Positions 16,043 to 24,438 of a stretch of 64,000 bases of DNA are shown in pieces. Under the pieces are notes generated by a model. The model was not told the origin of the DNA, ran no database searches, and was given only the letters and a program-made list of their open reading frames with translations. The stretch spans positions 124,001 through 188,000 of the forward strand of contig OY760687.1 of assembly GCA_963663945.1 (NCBI GenBank), given 5' to 3'. This DNA is from Bin87 sp963663945 (lineage in GTDB: Bacteria > Chloroflexota > Dehalococcoidia > Lucifugimonadales > UBA3495). The position numbers and the translations under genes are program-made. The first letter of the stretch is position 1, and each line of letters begins with the position of its first letter.

Positions 16043-17494
16043 TTACTCTTGATCCAGGAACGCCTGCACCTTCTGGCGGAAGGGTTCCTTGTCGTAGTTG
16101 TTGAACAGCATCATGGCGTTGCGCACCGGGTTGCCGCCAAACATCCGCTCGTAGAGCACCTGCCGCCCGCTGAAGGAGCTGCAGGATGCGTCCCACGCCA
16201 GGTGGAAGAGTTTCGAGCGGTCCCACGCGCTGGTGGAGTCGGTGGCCAGGTAGTGGTTGACCTCGGGCGCGATGCCGGCGCTGAAGTCCGCCTCGGCCGG
16301 CAGCGCCATCAGGCTGCTGGTGCCCAGCAATTGGGCGATCTCAATCATGCGGGGATACAGCGTACGGCCGAACAGCGCGCGGCCGGCCTGGATGGGGCCC
16401 ATCGCCGGGCACATCATGCCCCACTGGTTGGGCTTGGCGTCGGCCTCGGCGGCGCGCAGGCAGGCCCGCAGCATGTCCCGGTAGGTGATGATCTCGGCCA
16501 CCTGCTCCTGCACGTGGGGAATGGAGCCGGAACCCAGCGTTTCCACCATCAGATCGGCCAGGCCCAGCATGAACTCGGACTTGACCACGCAGCGGTTCAG
16601 CACCTGGTAGCCGGTGTGGGCATTGGACATGGTGCCCGTGCCGTAGCCGTTGCACAGCTCCACATCACCCAGCAGGAAGACCCGCTCCCAGGGCACCAGC
16701 ACGTCGTCGAAGAACACCACGGTGTCCATCTCCTCGAAGCGTGACCCCAGCGGGTGGTCGAAATGGGACCGGCCCTGGTCCAGGCTCTGCCGGCACAGGA
16801 ACTTGACGCCGGGAGTGTCGCACGGGATGGAGAAGGAGAAGGAGTGCTTCCAGTCGTCATCGGCCAACCGGTGGCTGGCCACGGGATAGATGGCGATTTC
16901 ATCGGAGATCGGGCCGAGGGTCGCCAGCACCCGGCTGCCCCGCACCACCAGTCCGGCGTCGGTCTGCTTGGTGGCGGTCAGCGCCACCTCCTCGGTCAGG
17001 TTGTCCGCGGCGGCCGGCGTGCGGCTGCGCTGCAGGTTGACCAGGGCGTGGGTCAGGGTGACGTCGTTCTCGCGCAGGAATTCGTGGTAGTTGAGGACGT
17101 TCTTCTTGAACTCAGGCCGGTCCTGGGCGAAGTAGTCGGCGGAGCCGGCCCAGGCGGTGAAGATCGAGTTCATGAAGTCCGGCGAGCGTCCCATCATGCC
17201 GCAGCTGGCCCAGGCCCAGTGGGACATCATCTCCCGCTTGCGGATCAAGTCCTCCTCGGTGCGCGGGATCTGGAAGGACAGGCCCACCGGGTCCCCGGTG
17301 CTGGGCGAGGCAAAGGTCATCTCCTCGCGCAGCGTGGCGTCGTGCTGCATGTCGTACAGCGAGGCCACACCCTGCACGCCGTTCTTGAGGCCGGGGTGGG
17401 TGGTCACGTCCTTGACCCGCTCGCCGTCGATCCACACCTCCCGCGGACGGTCTTTGAGGCCGGCGATGTATTCCTTTCCGGTACGCGCTGGCAT
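16043..17494 (-). CDS. HpaB-family flavin-dependent monooxygenase
   Basis: The 483-residue protein matches 4-hydroxyphenylacetate 3-hydroxylase oxygenase components over their full length: start PARTGKEYIAGLKDRPREV, middle FFDDVLVPWERVFLLGD, and C-terminal FGGNPVRNAMMLFNNYDKE. It would use reduced FADH2 from a separate reductase to hydroxylate a phenolic ring. No HpaC reductase gene is visible in the window. The start follows AGGAGGTGGA. It is first of a probable two-gene unit with the VOC gene downstream. The true substrate is unknown. Confidence 0.87.
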   Translation of the reverse strand: MPARTGKEYIAGLKDRPREVWIDGERVKDVTTHPGLKNGVQGVASLYDMQHDATLREEMTFASPSTGDPVGLSFQIPRTEEDLIRKREMMSHWAWASCGMMGRSPDFMNSIFTAWAGSADYFAQDRPEFKKNVLNYHEFLRENDVTLTHALVNLQRSRTPAAADNLTEEVALTATKQTDAGLVVRGSRVLATLGPISDEIAIYPVASHRLADDDWKHSFSFSIPCDTPGVKFLCRQSLDQGRSHFDHPLGSRFEEMDTVVFFDDVLVPWERVFLLGDVELCNGYGTGTMSNAHTGYQVLNRCVVKSEFMLGLADLMVETLGSGSIPHVQEQVAEIITYRDMLRACLRAAEADAKPNQWGMMCPAMGPIQAGRALFGRTLYPRMIEIAQLLGTSSLMALPAEADFSAGIAPEVNHYLATDSTSAWDRSKLFHLAWDASCSSFSGRQVLYERMFGGNPVRNAMMLFNNYDKEPFRQKVQAFLDQE

Positions 17495-17530
17495 GATCCT
17501 CCACCTCCTCTCAAAAACCTGGGCGACGAC

Positions 17531-17663
17531 GTTGCGAAACTGTCAGAATCAGGATGTTCAAGATTTAGGGATTACCGGGATTAGAACCGTTCCGTGACGG
17601 GTCTCTCCCAATCCTGTCAAATCATAAAATCCCGTAAATCCTGCTTCTGACGATTTCCCCGGG
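17531..17663. repeat. Palindromic interspersed repeat, copy B
   Basis: The outer arms GTCAGAATCAGGAT and ATCCTGCTTCTGAC, and the central CCCAATCCTG facing CCGGGATTAGAACC, are present. It lies between two minus-strand genes and abuts the stop codon of the LLM gene at 17664. Confidence 0.85.
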
Positions 17664-18716
17664 TTACTTGAACTCCGGCATGACCTCCTGGGTCAGCAGG
17701 GCCAGGCTGCGGTGAACCGCTTCCTTGGGCAGGAAACCGCCGGGGTTCAGCTCGGCGGTAATGCCGGAGATGCCCAGCATGTCCTTGAACTCGTGCAGGC
17801 GGTCAACGACCTGCTCCGGGCTGCCGAACACGACCCGGGTCTCCAGCAGGTCCTCGTAGGTCGAGTTGGCCAGCTTCTCGTAGCGGGCCTGGCGCTTCTC
17901 CGAGGCCTCCACGCCGGCCCGGCCCAGGGAGTACTCGAACAGCTCGCGCTGGCGCCGGAAGAAGGCTTCGATGCTGTCCCGGGGTTCCTCAATCGCCTCG
18001 GCCTCGCTGGGCGCAATGTACATGGGAACGCGCACGTTGATGTCGCCGCCGTCGCCCGGGTGACCGGCGGCGCGCCACTCGTCCTTGTACTCCTGCAGGT
18101 TGGTCTTCACCTCCTCAACGTCCATGGTGCGCAGACCCAGGAAGATGGGTTGGCCCAGCCGGCCGATGCGGCCGAAACTGTCCTCGCTGCTGGCCGCGAT
18201 GCGGACCTTGGGGTGCGGCTTCTGGTAGGGGACCGGCGACAGCGTGGCGTTGGTGATGGTGTTGTACTTGCCCTCGTAGGAGAAGGTTTCCCCGGACCAC
18301 GCCTGCAGGATGATGTCAAGCGCTTCCTGGAACCGCTCCTTGCTCTCTCCGTAGTCGATGCCCATGATGTCGTAGGCGCGGACGTTGCCGCTGCGACCCA
18401 CGCCCAGCTCGAAGCGGCCCTCGCTGAGCTGGTCCACGGTGGCCGTTTCCTCGGCGATGCGCAGGGGGTGGATCAGTGGCAACACCTGGACCGCCATGCC
18501 AGTCCGCAACCGCTTGGTTCGGGTCGCAATGGAGGTGGCGACGATTATGGGCGCGGACAGCACGGACCGGTTGGGGTTGAAGTGCATCTCGCCCAGCCAG
18601 ACGGTATCCAGCCCCAACTCCTCGGCCAGGTCGATTTCCTCGAAGGCCTCCTGGAATGCGTCCGCGTGGGTGGGGTGGCCGCCGATGTTGAAGTTGGCGT
18701 TGATTCCGAAGTCCAT
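17664..18716 (-). CDS. LLM-class flavin-dependent oxidoreductase
   Basis: The 350-residue protein is a bacterial-luciferase-like monooxygenase: MDFGINANFNIGG, ELGLDTVWLGEMHFNPN, and FELGVGRSGNVRAYDIMGI with the flavin-binding loop. Family members use FMN or F420 to oxidise aldehydes, sulfonates or chelators. The substrate cannot be assigned. It is near full family length. The start is ATG at 18716. Genes of the HpaB/VOC unit follow on the same strand, separated by a palindromic repeat. Confidence 0.85.
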   Translation of the reverse strand: MDFGINANFNIGGHPTHADAFQEAFEEIDLAEELGLDTVWLGEMHFNPNRSVLSAPIIVATSIATRTKRLRTGMAVQVLPLIHPLRIAEETATVDQLSEGRFELGVGRSGNVRAYDIMGIDYGESKERFQEALDIILQAWSGETFSYEGKYNTITNATLSPVPYQKPHPKVRIAASSEDSFGRIGRLGQPIFLGLRTMDVEEVKTNLQEYKDEWRAAGHPGDGGDINVRVPMYIAPSEAEAIEEPRDSIEAFFRRQRELFEYSLGRAGVEASEKRQARYEKLANSTYEDLLETRVVFGSPEQVVDRLHEFKDMLGISGITAELNPGGFLPKEAVHRSLALLTQEVMPEFK

Positions 18717-19180
18717 GTGTCTACCTCATGCGTGTTTGGAGGCGTATGGGCCGGAAAAATTCGCCCGACACCAGCGCCATGTCTGATAGCCGCAAAGTAC
18801 AGCACGGGCTGATATGCGGTCAAGGCGGACGGGTCCGGAGTGGAGTATGCCCGGCGCCCGGGAACGAAAGGACGTCGCCGCGCCTCGCGGGATTGCCGCG
18901 CCTCCCTTCGAACCGTCATTCTCTCGGAAATGAGAACTCACCACACGTCATCAATGCCAACGGTTACTGTCGGAAGGGACTCGCGGGCTCCTGCCTGTAA
19001 AGTAACTACGGGGTCAGGCTTCGGGTCGTCAGCGCGCCCTAAGGTCTGTGGACAAATCACCGCCGATGCCCGACTATGGGAACCGTAACAAATCGAAATT
19101 CAGCGACTGCATATCACACTGGAACATCAACCCCCGGGCGCCAAGACCGGATGATCCTGCACCAATAGTCGAGGTTCGCG
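18717..19180. other. Gene-free stretch between LLM gene and TA module
   Basis: About 460 bases without a supported gene. Short frames exist but lack ribosome sites or motifs. No clear repeat or terminator was found. Confidence 0.4.
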
Positions 19181-19456
19181 ATGAAACTGCACGGCGTTGT
19201 CAAAGGCAAAACAATTGAACTTGAGACCGACCTCGAATTACCCGACGGCCAACCGGTTCTGGTGGAACTAGAAATCCCGAAGTCCGAATTGGATGCCAAT
19301 CCGTTGTCCGGCCTGGAACTCGAAAACAGGATAGCTACTGCCCGTGCTCTCCCGGACATCCGTCAGGCTCGGGAGCTCAGGGAGAGGATCGCCGCGCGAC
19401 TGGGAGGGAACCTGCTCACCTCGGTCGACCTGATTAGAGAGGACAGAACGCGTTGA
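19181..19456 (+). CDS. VapB-like antitoxin
   Basis: The 91-residue product begins MKLHGVVKGKTIELE ... LPDGQPVLVELEI, an AbrB/MazE-like beta-strand arrangement used by small antitoxins, followed by a charged helical C-terminus that would wrap the toxin. It overlaps the PIN-domain gene by four bases. The AbrB-like N-terminus should bind the operon's own promoter. The exact antitoxin subfamily was not fixed. Confidence 0.7.
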   Translation: MKLHGVVKGKTIELETDLELPDGQPVLVELEIPKSELDANPLSGLELENRIATARALPDIRQARELRERIAARLGGNLLTSVDLIREDRTR

Positions 19457-19890
19457 CATCACAGGTTATTGACACCAGTGCGCTGATCAAATACGTCCTT
19501 CCTGAAGAGGACTCGCCAGCGGTCGAAAAACTCGTCGTATTTCATCGTGCCGGCATAGCCAACCTGATGGCGCCCGCGTATGTTCTCGTAGAATCCGCGA
19601 ACGTACTGTGGAAACACATCCAACGCCACAATGTGCGGCCCGAAGACGCTGTGCCATCCCTTCGCGCGTTACGAGACTTGGGGATTCGTTTGGTCCCCGA
19701 CGCAGACCTCCTGGAAGACGCCCTTATACTTGCGGCGGACAACGGCATCACTGTGTACGACGCGCTGTTCTGCGCATTGGCCGCCCGTGAAAACGTTCCG
19801 CTCATCACTTCAGACAACGCTTTGGTCAGGCGACTGACCGGGACTGACATACGGGCCACCATACTCTCCGAATGGAACCACAGCCGATAA
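19453..19890 (+). CDS. VapC-like PIN-domain toxin
   Basis: The 145-residue PIN-domain protein has the expected acidic residues: IDTSALIKY near the start, the Glu in LVESANVLW, YDALFCALA, and ITSDNAL. VapC toxins are magnesium-dependent RNases that cut tRNA or rRNA and are held in check by their antitoxin. The start is a TTG that overlaps the antitoxin stop (TTGA), indicating coupled translation. Length is typical for the family. Confidence 0.83.
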   Translation: MTSQVIDTSALIKYVLPEEDSPAVEKLVVFHRAGIANLMAPAYVLVESANVLWKHIQRHNVRPEDAVPSLRALRDLGIRLVPDADLLEDALILAADNGITVYDALFCALAARENVPLITSDNALVRRLTGTDIRATILSEWNHSR

Positions 19891-20055
19891 GGACCGATCC
19901 CTACTACTCGTTCCGCGCGCCAGAGGCACGAATACGCTCAGGAGGTAGCGCCGAAGGAGCAAGGCTGGGAATGTCGAGCATATAACGTACTGCCGGCGCG
20001 TGACGGCTCCGCCCTTTCAGACCCAACGGCGCCGCGTTCTCAGTTCCCACTCACC

Positions 20056-20589
20056 CTAGAAGAACACGCTCAGGTTCTTCGCGAGAATCACGTTGCTGTC
20101 CAGCACGATGGTACGGCGGGCGATCTGCCAGCTCCCGTCCACCGGACGCAGCAAATCCTCGCGGTAGCCGGAGAACAGGTTTTCCTCAGTCTCGTGGTGG
20201 GAGCGGTACAGCAGGAACGCCGTCTTGGCCTGGACCTCGCCATCTGCCTGCGGCTCAACCACCAGGTTGCCCACGATGTGCCGGGTGCGCGACGGCGGGT
20301 CCTCTCCCCAGGCCATGCCCGTTTCCAGCCGTTCCACGCGCATGGTGAGGTAGGTCTTGTCGTCCTCGAAGATGGCCAGATCGCCCACGGGCGTCAGTTC
20401 CCGGTCGGTCTCGTGGCGATGCACGTTGAGCCGGCGCGGCATGAAGTAGAACACGTCCTCGGTGAACAGGTCCAGCCACTCCCGGAAGCGCCGCTCGTCC
20501 AGCAGCCACGCCTCCCGGATGTAGAACTCCATCAACTCGTGCCAGAGTTCCATCCGAGCGGAGGCGGAGGGCCGTGTCTCGGTAGCCAT
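20056..20589 (-). CDS. Aromatic-ring-hydroxylating dioxygenase, beta subunit
   Basis: The 177-residue protein has the cystatin-like fold sequence of small dioxygenase subunits: FYIREAWLLDERRFREWLDL, DDKTYLTMRVERLETG, SRTRHIVGNLVV and WQIARRTIVLDSNV. It provides structure to an alpha3beta3 Rieske oxygenase. It follows the alpha-subunit gene by seven bases on the same strand. Ferredoxin and reductase genes are not next to it. Confidence 0.88.
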   Translation of the reverse strand: MATETRPSASARMELWHELMEFYIREAWLLDERRFREWLDLFTEDVFYFMPRRLNVHRHETDRELTPVGDLAIFEDDKTYLTMRVERLETGMAWGEDPPSRTRHIVGNLVVEPQADGEVQAKTAFLLYRSHHETEENLFSGYREDLLRPVDGSWQIARRTIVLDSNVILAKNLSVFF

Positions 20590-20596
20590 GATCTGT

Positions 20597-21937
20597 CTAC
20601 CCCCGCAGGGTGGCGGTGCCCTCGTAGTCCATCGCCTTCGGCTCCAGGGGGATGTCCTCCCAGTTGTCGGCGTTCATGAACTGCTCCCAGCGGCGGTAGA
20701 AGAGGCGCTGGTTGCTTTCCGAGGTGTACCGGCCGGCGACCACGCCCGGATAGTCGGGATGGCGGCGGTCGTGGCCCACGCCCATGGAGAGGTCCTGGGT
20801 GTACTTGCGCCCCATTCGCGTCAGGCCCGATTCGGTGACGCCGCGCCAGTTGTCCATGTCGTCCTGCTCGAAAATGCCGTTGACGCCGTTGTAGTTGGCG
20901 CTGCCCCGGCGCAGGGCGGTCTTCAGTTCGTCGGGCATATCCTTCTCCAGCACGACGAAGTGCCAGAACTCGGTCTCCAGCGGCCCTCGCGGGTGCGCCA
21001 GCCGCAGTCCCAGCACCCCGTTGGGGAACAGGCTGTGGTTGCCCAGGTTCAACCGGGTGCGCAGGCTCCCCAGCCGACGCTCGGCCTCGGGCAGGGTGGC
21101 GCGGTAGTATTCCTCGAAGGCCGGCAGGTTCTCGGGGGTGACGCCGTGGGTCTGTCGGGCCTGGTCGGCGCGCTCCAGGAACCGCATGGTCAGGGAGTGG
21201 CCGTTGACGAACAGGTGCTTGTTCTCCGACTGGAACTGCTGCTCGTGCGTCAGGCGGGGGATGCCGCGATGCCTCCCCTGCACGATGATGGTGGAGAGGT
21301 GAGTGGTGGGCACGTGGTAGTTGTCGGAGCAGTTGTCCACGGCCGTCTTCCAGTTCAGCGGCTCGATCCACTTGATGGGGCCAATGGCCTCGGTGCCGTT
21401 GTCCAGCCGGTTGAAGCTGACGTCCAGCAGCCACCGGGCGTCGCCCAGGTAGTCGTCCAGGCTGGGCGCGCCGTGGTCCCAGGTGGCGAAGACGATGCCG
21501 GCGTAGGTGTCGACCCGCGCCTCCACCAGGCCCAGGCGGTCGCGGTCCAGCGCGCCGTAGTAGGCCTCCTCGTCGCCGGGCACGTACTCCAGCGCACCCT
21601 CGTTGGAGAAAGTCCAGCCGTGGTAGGCGCAGGCGAAGTTGCGGGAGTTGCCCACGTCAGTGCGGACGATGCGGTTGCCCCGGTGGCGGCACATGTTCAG
21701 GTAGGCGCGCAGGTTGCCCCGTCCGTCGCGGCACAGGATCACCGGCTCCTCGCCCATGTAGGTATGGAAGAAGTCATTGGTGTTGGGCACCAGCGACTCG
21801 TGGCCGATCATCAGCCAGGCCCGCCCGAACACCTTCTCCTGCTCCTCGGCGTAGATGTCCGGATCGACGAATATCCGCCGATTCAGTTGTCCGGTCTCGA
21901 GGTCGATTATCTGGTGCTTGCGGCCCGCGGCAACCAT
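20597..21937 (-). CDS. Rieske non-haem iron oxygenase, alpha subunit
   Basis: The 446-residue catalytic subunit has a Rieske [2Fe-2S] motif (C83-R-H85 ... C103-x2-H106 in CRHRG and CAYHGW) and the mononuclear iron site in DNCSDNYHVPTTH (H208, H213) with a later acidic ligand in the C-terminal half. It would add two hydroxyls, or one, to an aromatic ring using electrons from an unlinked ferredoxin. It forms a two-gene unit with the beta subunit. The start is ATG at 21937. The substrate cannot be told from sequence by eye. Confidence 0.9.
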   Translation of the reverse strand: MVAAGRKHQIIDLETGQLNRRIFVDPDIYAEEQEKVFGRAWLMIGHESLVPNTNDFFHTYMGEEPVILCRDGRGNLRAYLNMCRHRGNRIVRTDVGNSRNFACAYHGWTFSNEGALEYVPGDEEAYYGALDRDRLGLVEARVDTYAGIVFATWDHGAPSLDDYLGDARWLLDVSFNRLDNGTEAIGPIKWIEPLNWKTAVDNCSDNYHVPTTHLSTIIVQGRHRGIPRLTHEQQFQSENKHLFVNGHSLTMRFLERADQARQTHGVTPENLPAFEEYYRATLPEAERRLGSLRTRLNLGNHSLFPNGVLGLRLAHPRGPLETEFWHFVVLEKDMPDELKTALRRGSANYNGVNGIFEQDDMDNWRGVTESGLTRMGRKYTQDLSMGVGHDRRHPDYPGVVAGRYTSESNQRLFYRRWEQFMNADNWEDIPLEPKAMDYEGTATLRG

Positions 21938-22157
21938 CGCACACCCCCGGTGATGTCAAATCAGGGCTTCGGCGACAGTATCAGTCATCCGGTGCGCCAT
22001 GTCCATCCATCCGCTGAGGCGGGCGTGGTCTTCCCATTGCCAATCGGTGATGGGCGCCAAACAGCGATCGGCGCCCGGCCGGGATGACCGCGTAGAGGAG
22101 GACGTACGCGCCATCCGCCGGTTGACGGGAATCGATAGCAACGGTATATTAAAACAT

Positions 22158-22170
22158 AATAATGATTATT
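22158..22170. promoter_or_regulatory. AT-rich inverted repeat resembling a Fur-type box
   Basis: AATAAT-G-ATTATT forms a 6-1-6 inverted repeat in an otherwise GC-rich region, about 60 bases before the secreted protein gene at 22233. Fur-family boxes have this form, but no regulator gene is nearby, so the assignment is tentative. Confidence 0.3.
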
Positions 22171-22190
22171 ATTCACGATACGGACGTCGT

Positions 22191-22218
22191 CTCATACAAA
22201 CATCGCCTCATACAAACA
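22191..22218. repeat. Direct repeat CTCATACAAACA x2
   Basis: Two exact copies of CTCATACAAACA start 16 bases apart (22191 and 22207), just before the Shine-Dalgarno AAAGGAG of the gene at 22233. They could be an operator or part of the 5' leader. Confidence 0.45.
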
Positions 22219-22232
22219 AAGGAGTGATAACT

Positions 22233-23105
22233 ATGAAACTCGGAATCCCCATAAAATCCCGCATACCGCTCCCTCTCGCCACTTTCTTGATGATCGTGCT
22301 GGTTGGGCTGGTCACCCTCTCCGCACTGGCCTTCGCTCCCGCCGCACCCGCCCAGAGACACAGCCAGATCTATATCTCGGATTGCCCGGGCACTGTCACC
22401 GAGGAAGGACCCCGGCAACAGGTGATTGCGACGGTCAACACCACGCAGTATCGAACGCATTTGGCCTATCACCTGTATACAGTGACCGGCACGGCCACCG
22501 GGTCCGACTTCGGCAAAAAAGGGGGGATCATGGTCACCGGCAAGCCCGACCAGCTGGAAACCCTCATCATCGACGATAATCACTTGGACGACGGTGAGTA
22601 TTTCGTCGTAACGGTTGGCAGCTCAGATGACGACATCGGACGCAATGCCGACCAGCGGTGCATGGTAACCATACGGGACAATGACCCGCCGCGCGCGCGC
22701 GAAATGCGACTGGTTTCTGAGCCGGCGGACGGAGAAACCTACCGTCTGGGAGAGAAGATCGAAATCGAAGTGGAGTTCGACAACAAGGTCCGCGTTGTCG
22801 GCGACCCCGCGGTTCCCCTGTGGTTCACCGTGCCGGCGAATGGCAACCCCTGGAATGCGCCGACGGACGAGTCGGGTATCAAACGAGCGACGTACGTCCG
22901 AGGGAATGAGAGCAAGGTGCTGAAGTTCGCGTATGAGGTCACCGCCGAGGATCGGGACAGCGACGGGTTGGTCGTCCCCTCCCTGGGCCGCGCCAGCCTT
23001 GGTCAGGGCATGGTCAAGTGGTCATTTGGCGATCGCAACGCCAACCATTCCACCGATCGCACACACCACGCTCACAAGGTCGACGGCGGGACTTCCACCC
23101 AGTGA
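22233..23105 (+). CDS. Secreted Calx-beta-like surface protein
   Basis: The 290-residue protein has a signal peptide (hydrophobic residues about 13-35 ending near APAQR), then a Calx-beta-like beta-sandwich (about 40-145; TVTEEGPRQQ, GTATGSDFG, LDDGEYFVVTVGSS and the end CMVTIRDNDPP), then a second beta-rich domain (about 150-280) starting RLGEKIEIEVEFDNKV, as in surface adhesins that sense calcium. It is probably exported and attached or released at the cell surface. The ATG at 22233 has AAAGGAG at good spacing. It stands alone and is followed by a strong terminator. Confidence 0.72.
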   Translation: MKLGIPIKSRIPLPLATFLMIVLVGLVTLSALAFAPAAPAQRHSQIYISDCPGTVTEEGPRQQVIATVNTTQYRTHLAYHLYTVTGTATGSDFGKKGGIMVTGKPDQLETLIIDDNHLDDGEYFVVTVGSSDDDIGRNADQRCMVTIRDNDPPRAREMRLVSEPADGETYRLGEKIEIEVEFDNKVRVVGDPAVPLWFTVPANGNPWNAPTDESGIKRATYVRGNESKVLKFAYEVTAEDRDSDGLVVPSLGRASLGQGMVKWSFGDRNANHSTDRTHHAHKVDGGTSTQ

Positions 23106-23169
23106 ACCAACTGAGCACAACTGCGGAAACGCTGTTCAATCAGAATGACGTTACGCCATTGCGCTGAAC

Positions 23170-23223
23170 GACCACAGCGCTGTGGTTGTAGTTCCGGGGC
23201 TGCCAGGAGGGCAGCCCCGGAGC
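23170..23223 (+). terminator. Two hairpins after the secreted protein gene
   Basis: A perfect CCACAGCGCTGTGG palindrome is followed by a strong hairpin, CCGGGGCTGCC and GGGCAGCCCCGG with a four-base loop. There is no T run, so the second may work as a hairpin terminator or RNA stabiliser. Confidence 0.5.
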
Positions 23224-23345
23224 GCATTTAACGGTGGTCCGTTGCCACACCTTCAACGACGACTTTCCCGCGATGGCGCAGGGTGAACGAAAGACTCTGG
23301 TAAAGTACGGGAGGGTAGAACCAAGTCAGGAAATGTGAGGGAGAC

Positions 23346-24191
23346 ATGACCGCCGCCGCGTTCACCGAAGCATCCACCAGCAGGACCGTCATGGTGGACG
23401 ACATGCCAGTGCACTACCACGACGTCGGCGAGGGCGAGCCGGTGGTGATGCTGCACTCCTACGGTATCGGCACCACCGGGTGGATCACCTTCCACAAGGT
23501 GCTGCCCGCCTTCGCTGAGCGCTACCGCTGTATCGTCATGGATCTGCCCAACTTCGGGCGCACCGGGCCGGTGGTGTACAACGAGCCCCTGCACAACCTC
23601 CAGGCCCGCACCGCCCTGGGCCTGATGGACGCGCTGGACATCGAAAAGGCTCACCTGGTCGGCAACTCGCAGGGCGGGCAGTCCGCGATGGTGCTGGCGA
23701 TGAAGGAGCCGCAGCGGGTCAACAGGCTGGTGTTCGGCGCCTGCCACATCCGCACCGGCGGCGACCTGTACCTCATGGGCAACCGCCCCTCCGAGGGCAG
23801 CCTGATCACGCGAGAGACGCGGGACAACCCCACCCGCGACAACGTCCGCCGCTACCTGCAAACGCACATCGACGACAACGCGCTGGTCACCGACGAACTG
23901 GTGGACTACATCCACGGCCACTACACCGGCAACCCGGACCATATCGAGGCCGACGCGAAGTCAGTCAGCGTGCCTTACGACCACGGCGTCGACCTGCCCA
24001 ACATCACCGCGCCGAGCCTGATCATCTGGGGTCGCTACGATCGCATGTGCGTCTTCGAGATCGGCATCGCCGCCCTGAACAACCTGGAGGACTCGCGTCT
24101 GGTGGTGCTGAACAACTGCGGCCACTGGGTGCCCTTCGAGAAGCCCGAGGAGTACACCGCCCACGTGCTCAACTTCCTGCAGGGCTGGTGA
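23346..24191 (+). CDS. Alpha/beta hydrolase (MhpC-like)
   Basis: The 281-residue hydrolase has the oxyanion region MLHSYGIGTTGW, the nucleophile elbow GNSQGGQ (Ser about 103), the acid in WGRYDRMC and the catalytic His in NNCGHWVPFE. The lid and elbow pattern is that of C-C bond hydrolases acting after meta-cleavage of aromatic rings, though esterases share it. Together with the ring-hydroxylating and VOC genes nearby it could take part in aromatic degradation. The ATG at 23346 follows GAGGGAGAC. Confidence 0.83.
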   Translation: MTAAAFTEASTSRTVMVDDMPVHYHDVGEGEPVVMLHSYGIGTTGWITFHKVLPAFAERYRCIVMDLPNFGRTGPVVYNEPLHNLQARTALGLMDALDIEKAHLVGNSQGGQSAMVLAMKEPQRVNRLVFGACHIRTGGDLYLMGNRPSEGSLITRETRDNPTRDNVRRYLQTHIDDNALVTDELVDYIHGHYTGNPDHIEADAKSVSVPYDHGVDLPNITAPSLIIWGRYDRMCVFEIGIAALNNLEDSRLVVLNNCGHWVPFEKPEEYTAHVLNFLQGW

Positions 24192-24227
24192 TGCGGCGGG
24201 CGAGCCGAGCCCTCACTCTTACCCACT

Positions 24228-24330
24228 ATGTCATCGCGAGCAGCGAGCGACGTGGCGATCTCATTCCTGCAGTAGTGTTCCCTGCCCCATTGAGTTTGCC
24301 ACGCTTCGCTCGCAATGACAGTTCCAGTGA
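24228..24330. repeat. TCATTGCGAGC-type palindromic repeat, copy 1
   Basis: Left arm tcatcgcgagcagcgagcga with gtggcgatctcattc and right arm gccacgcttcgctcgcaatga form an inverted repeat between the hydrolase and LLM genes. Shorter copies of the same element occur at about 30893, 38813, 45005 and 62825. Confidence 0.65.
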
Positions 24331-24438
24331 GACTGGGCACGCGCGAGGACGCGAGCCCACTCGAAGATCGGGCAAGTATAATTGTCACACCGTCGCCCGA
24401 AGCGGGGCAAAACGTAGAGTAGCAATGAGGTGCATGCA

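Noticed and set aside
19181..19890. TA genes as part of a larger defence island with the TIR-like protein
   Set aside because: They are separated by catabolic genes of ordinary composition over 4 kb, so no shared island is supported.
20588..22087. Long open frame (499 aa) on the plus strand opposite the Rieske alpha gene
   Set aside because: It mirrors a well-conserved gene on the other strand; its residues are Val/Gly/Ala/His-rich as expected of antisense frames in GC-rich DNA, with no domain.
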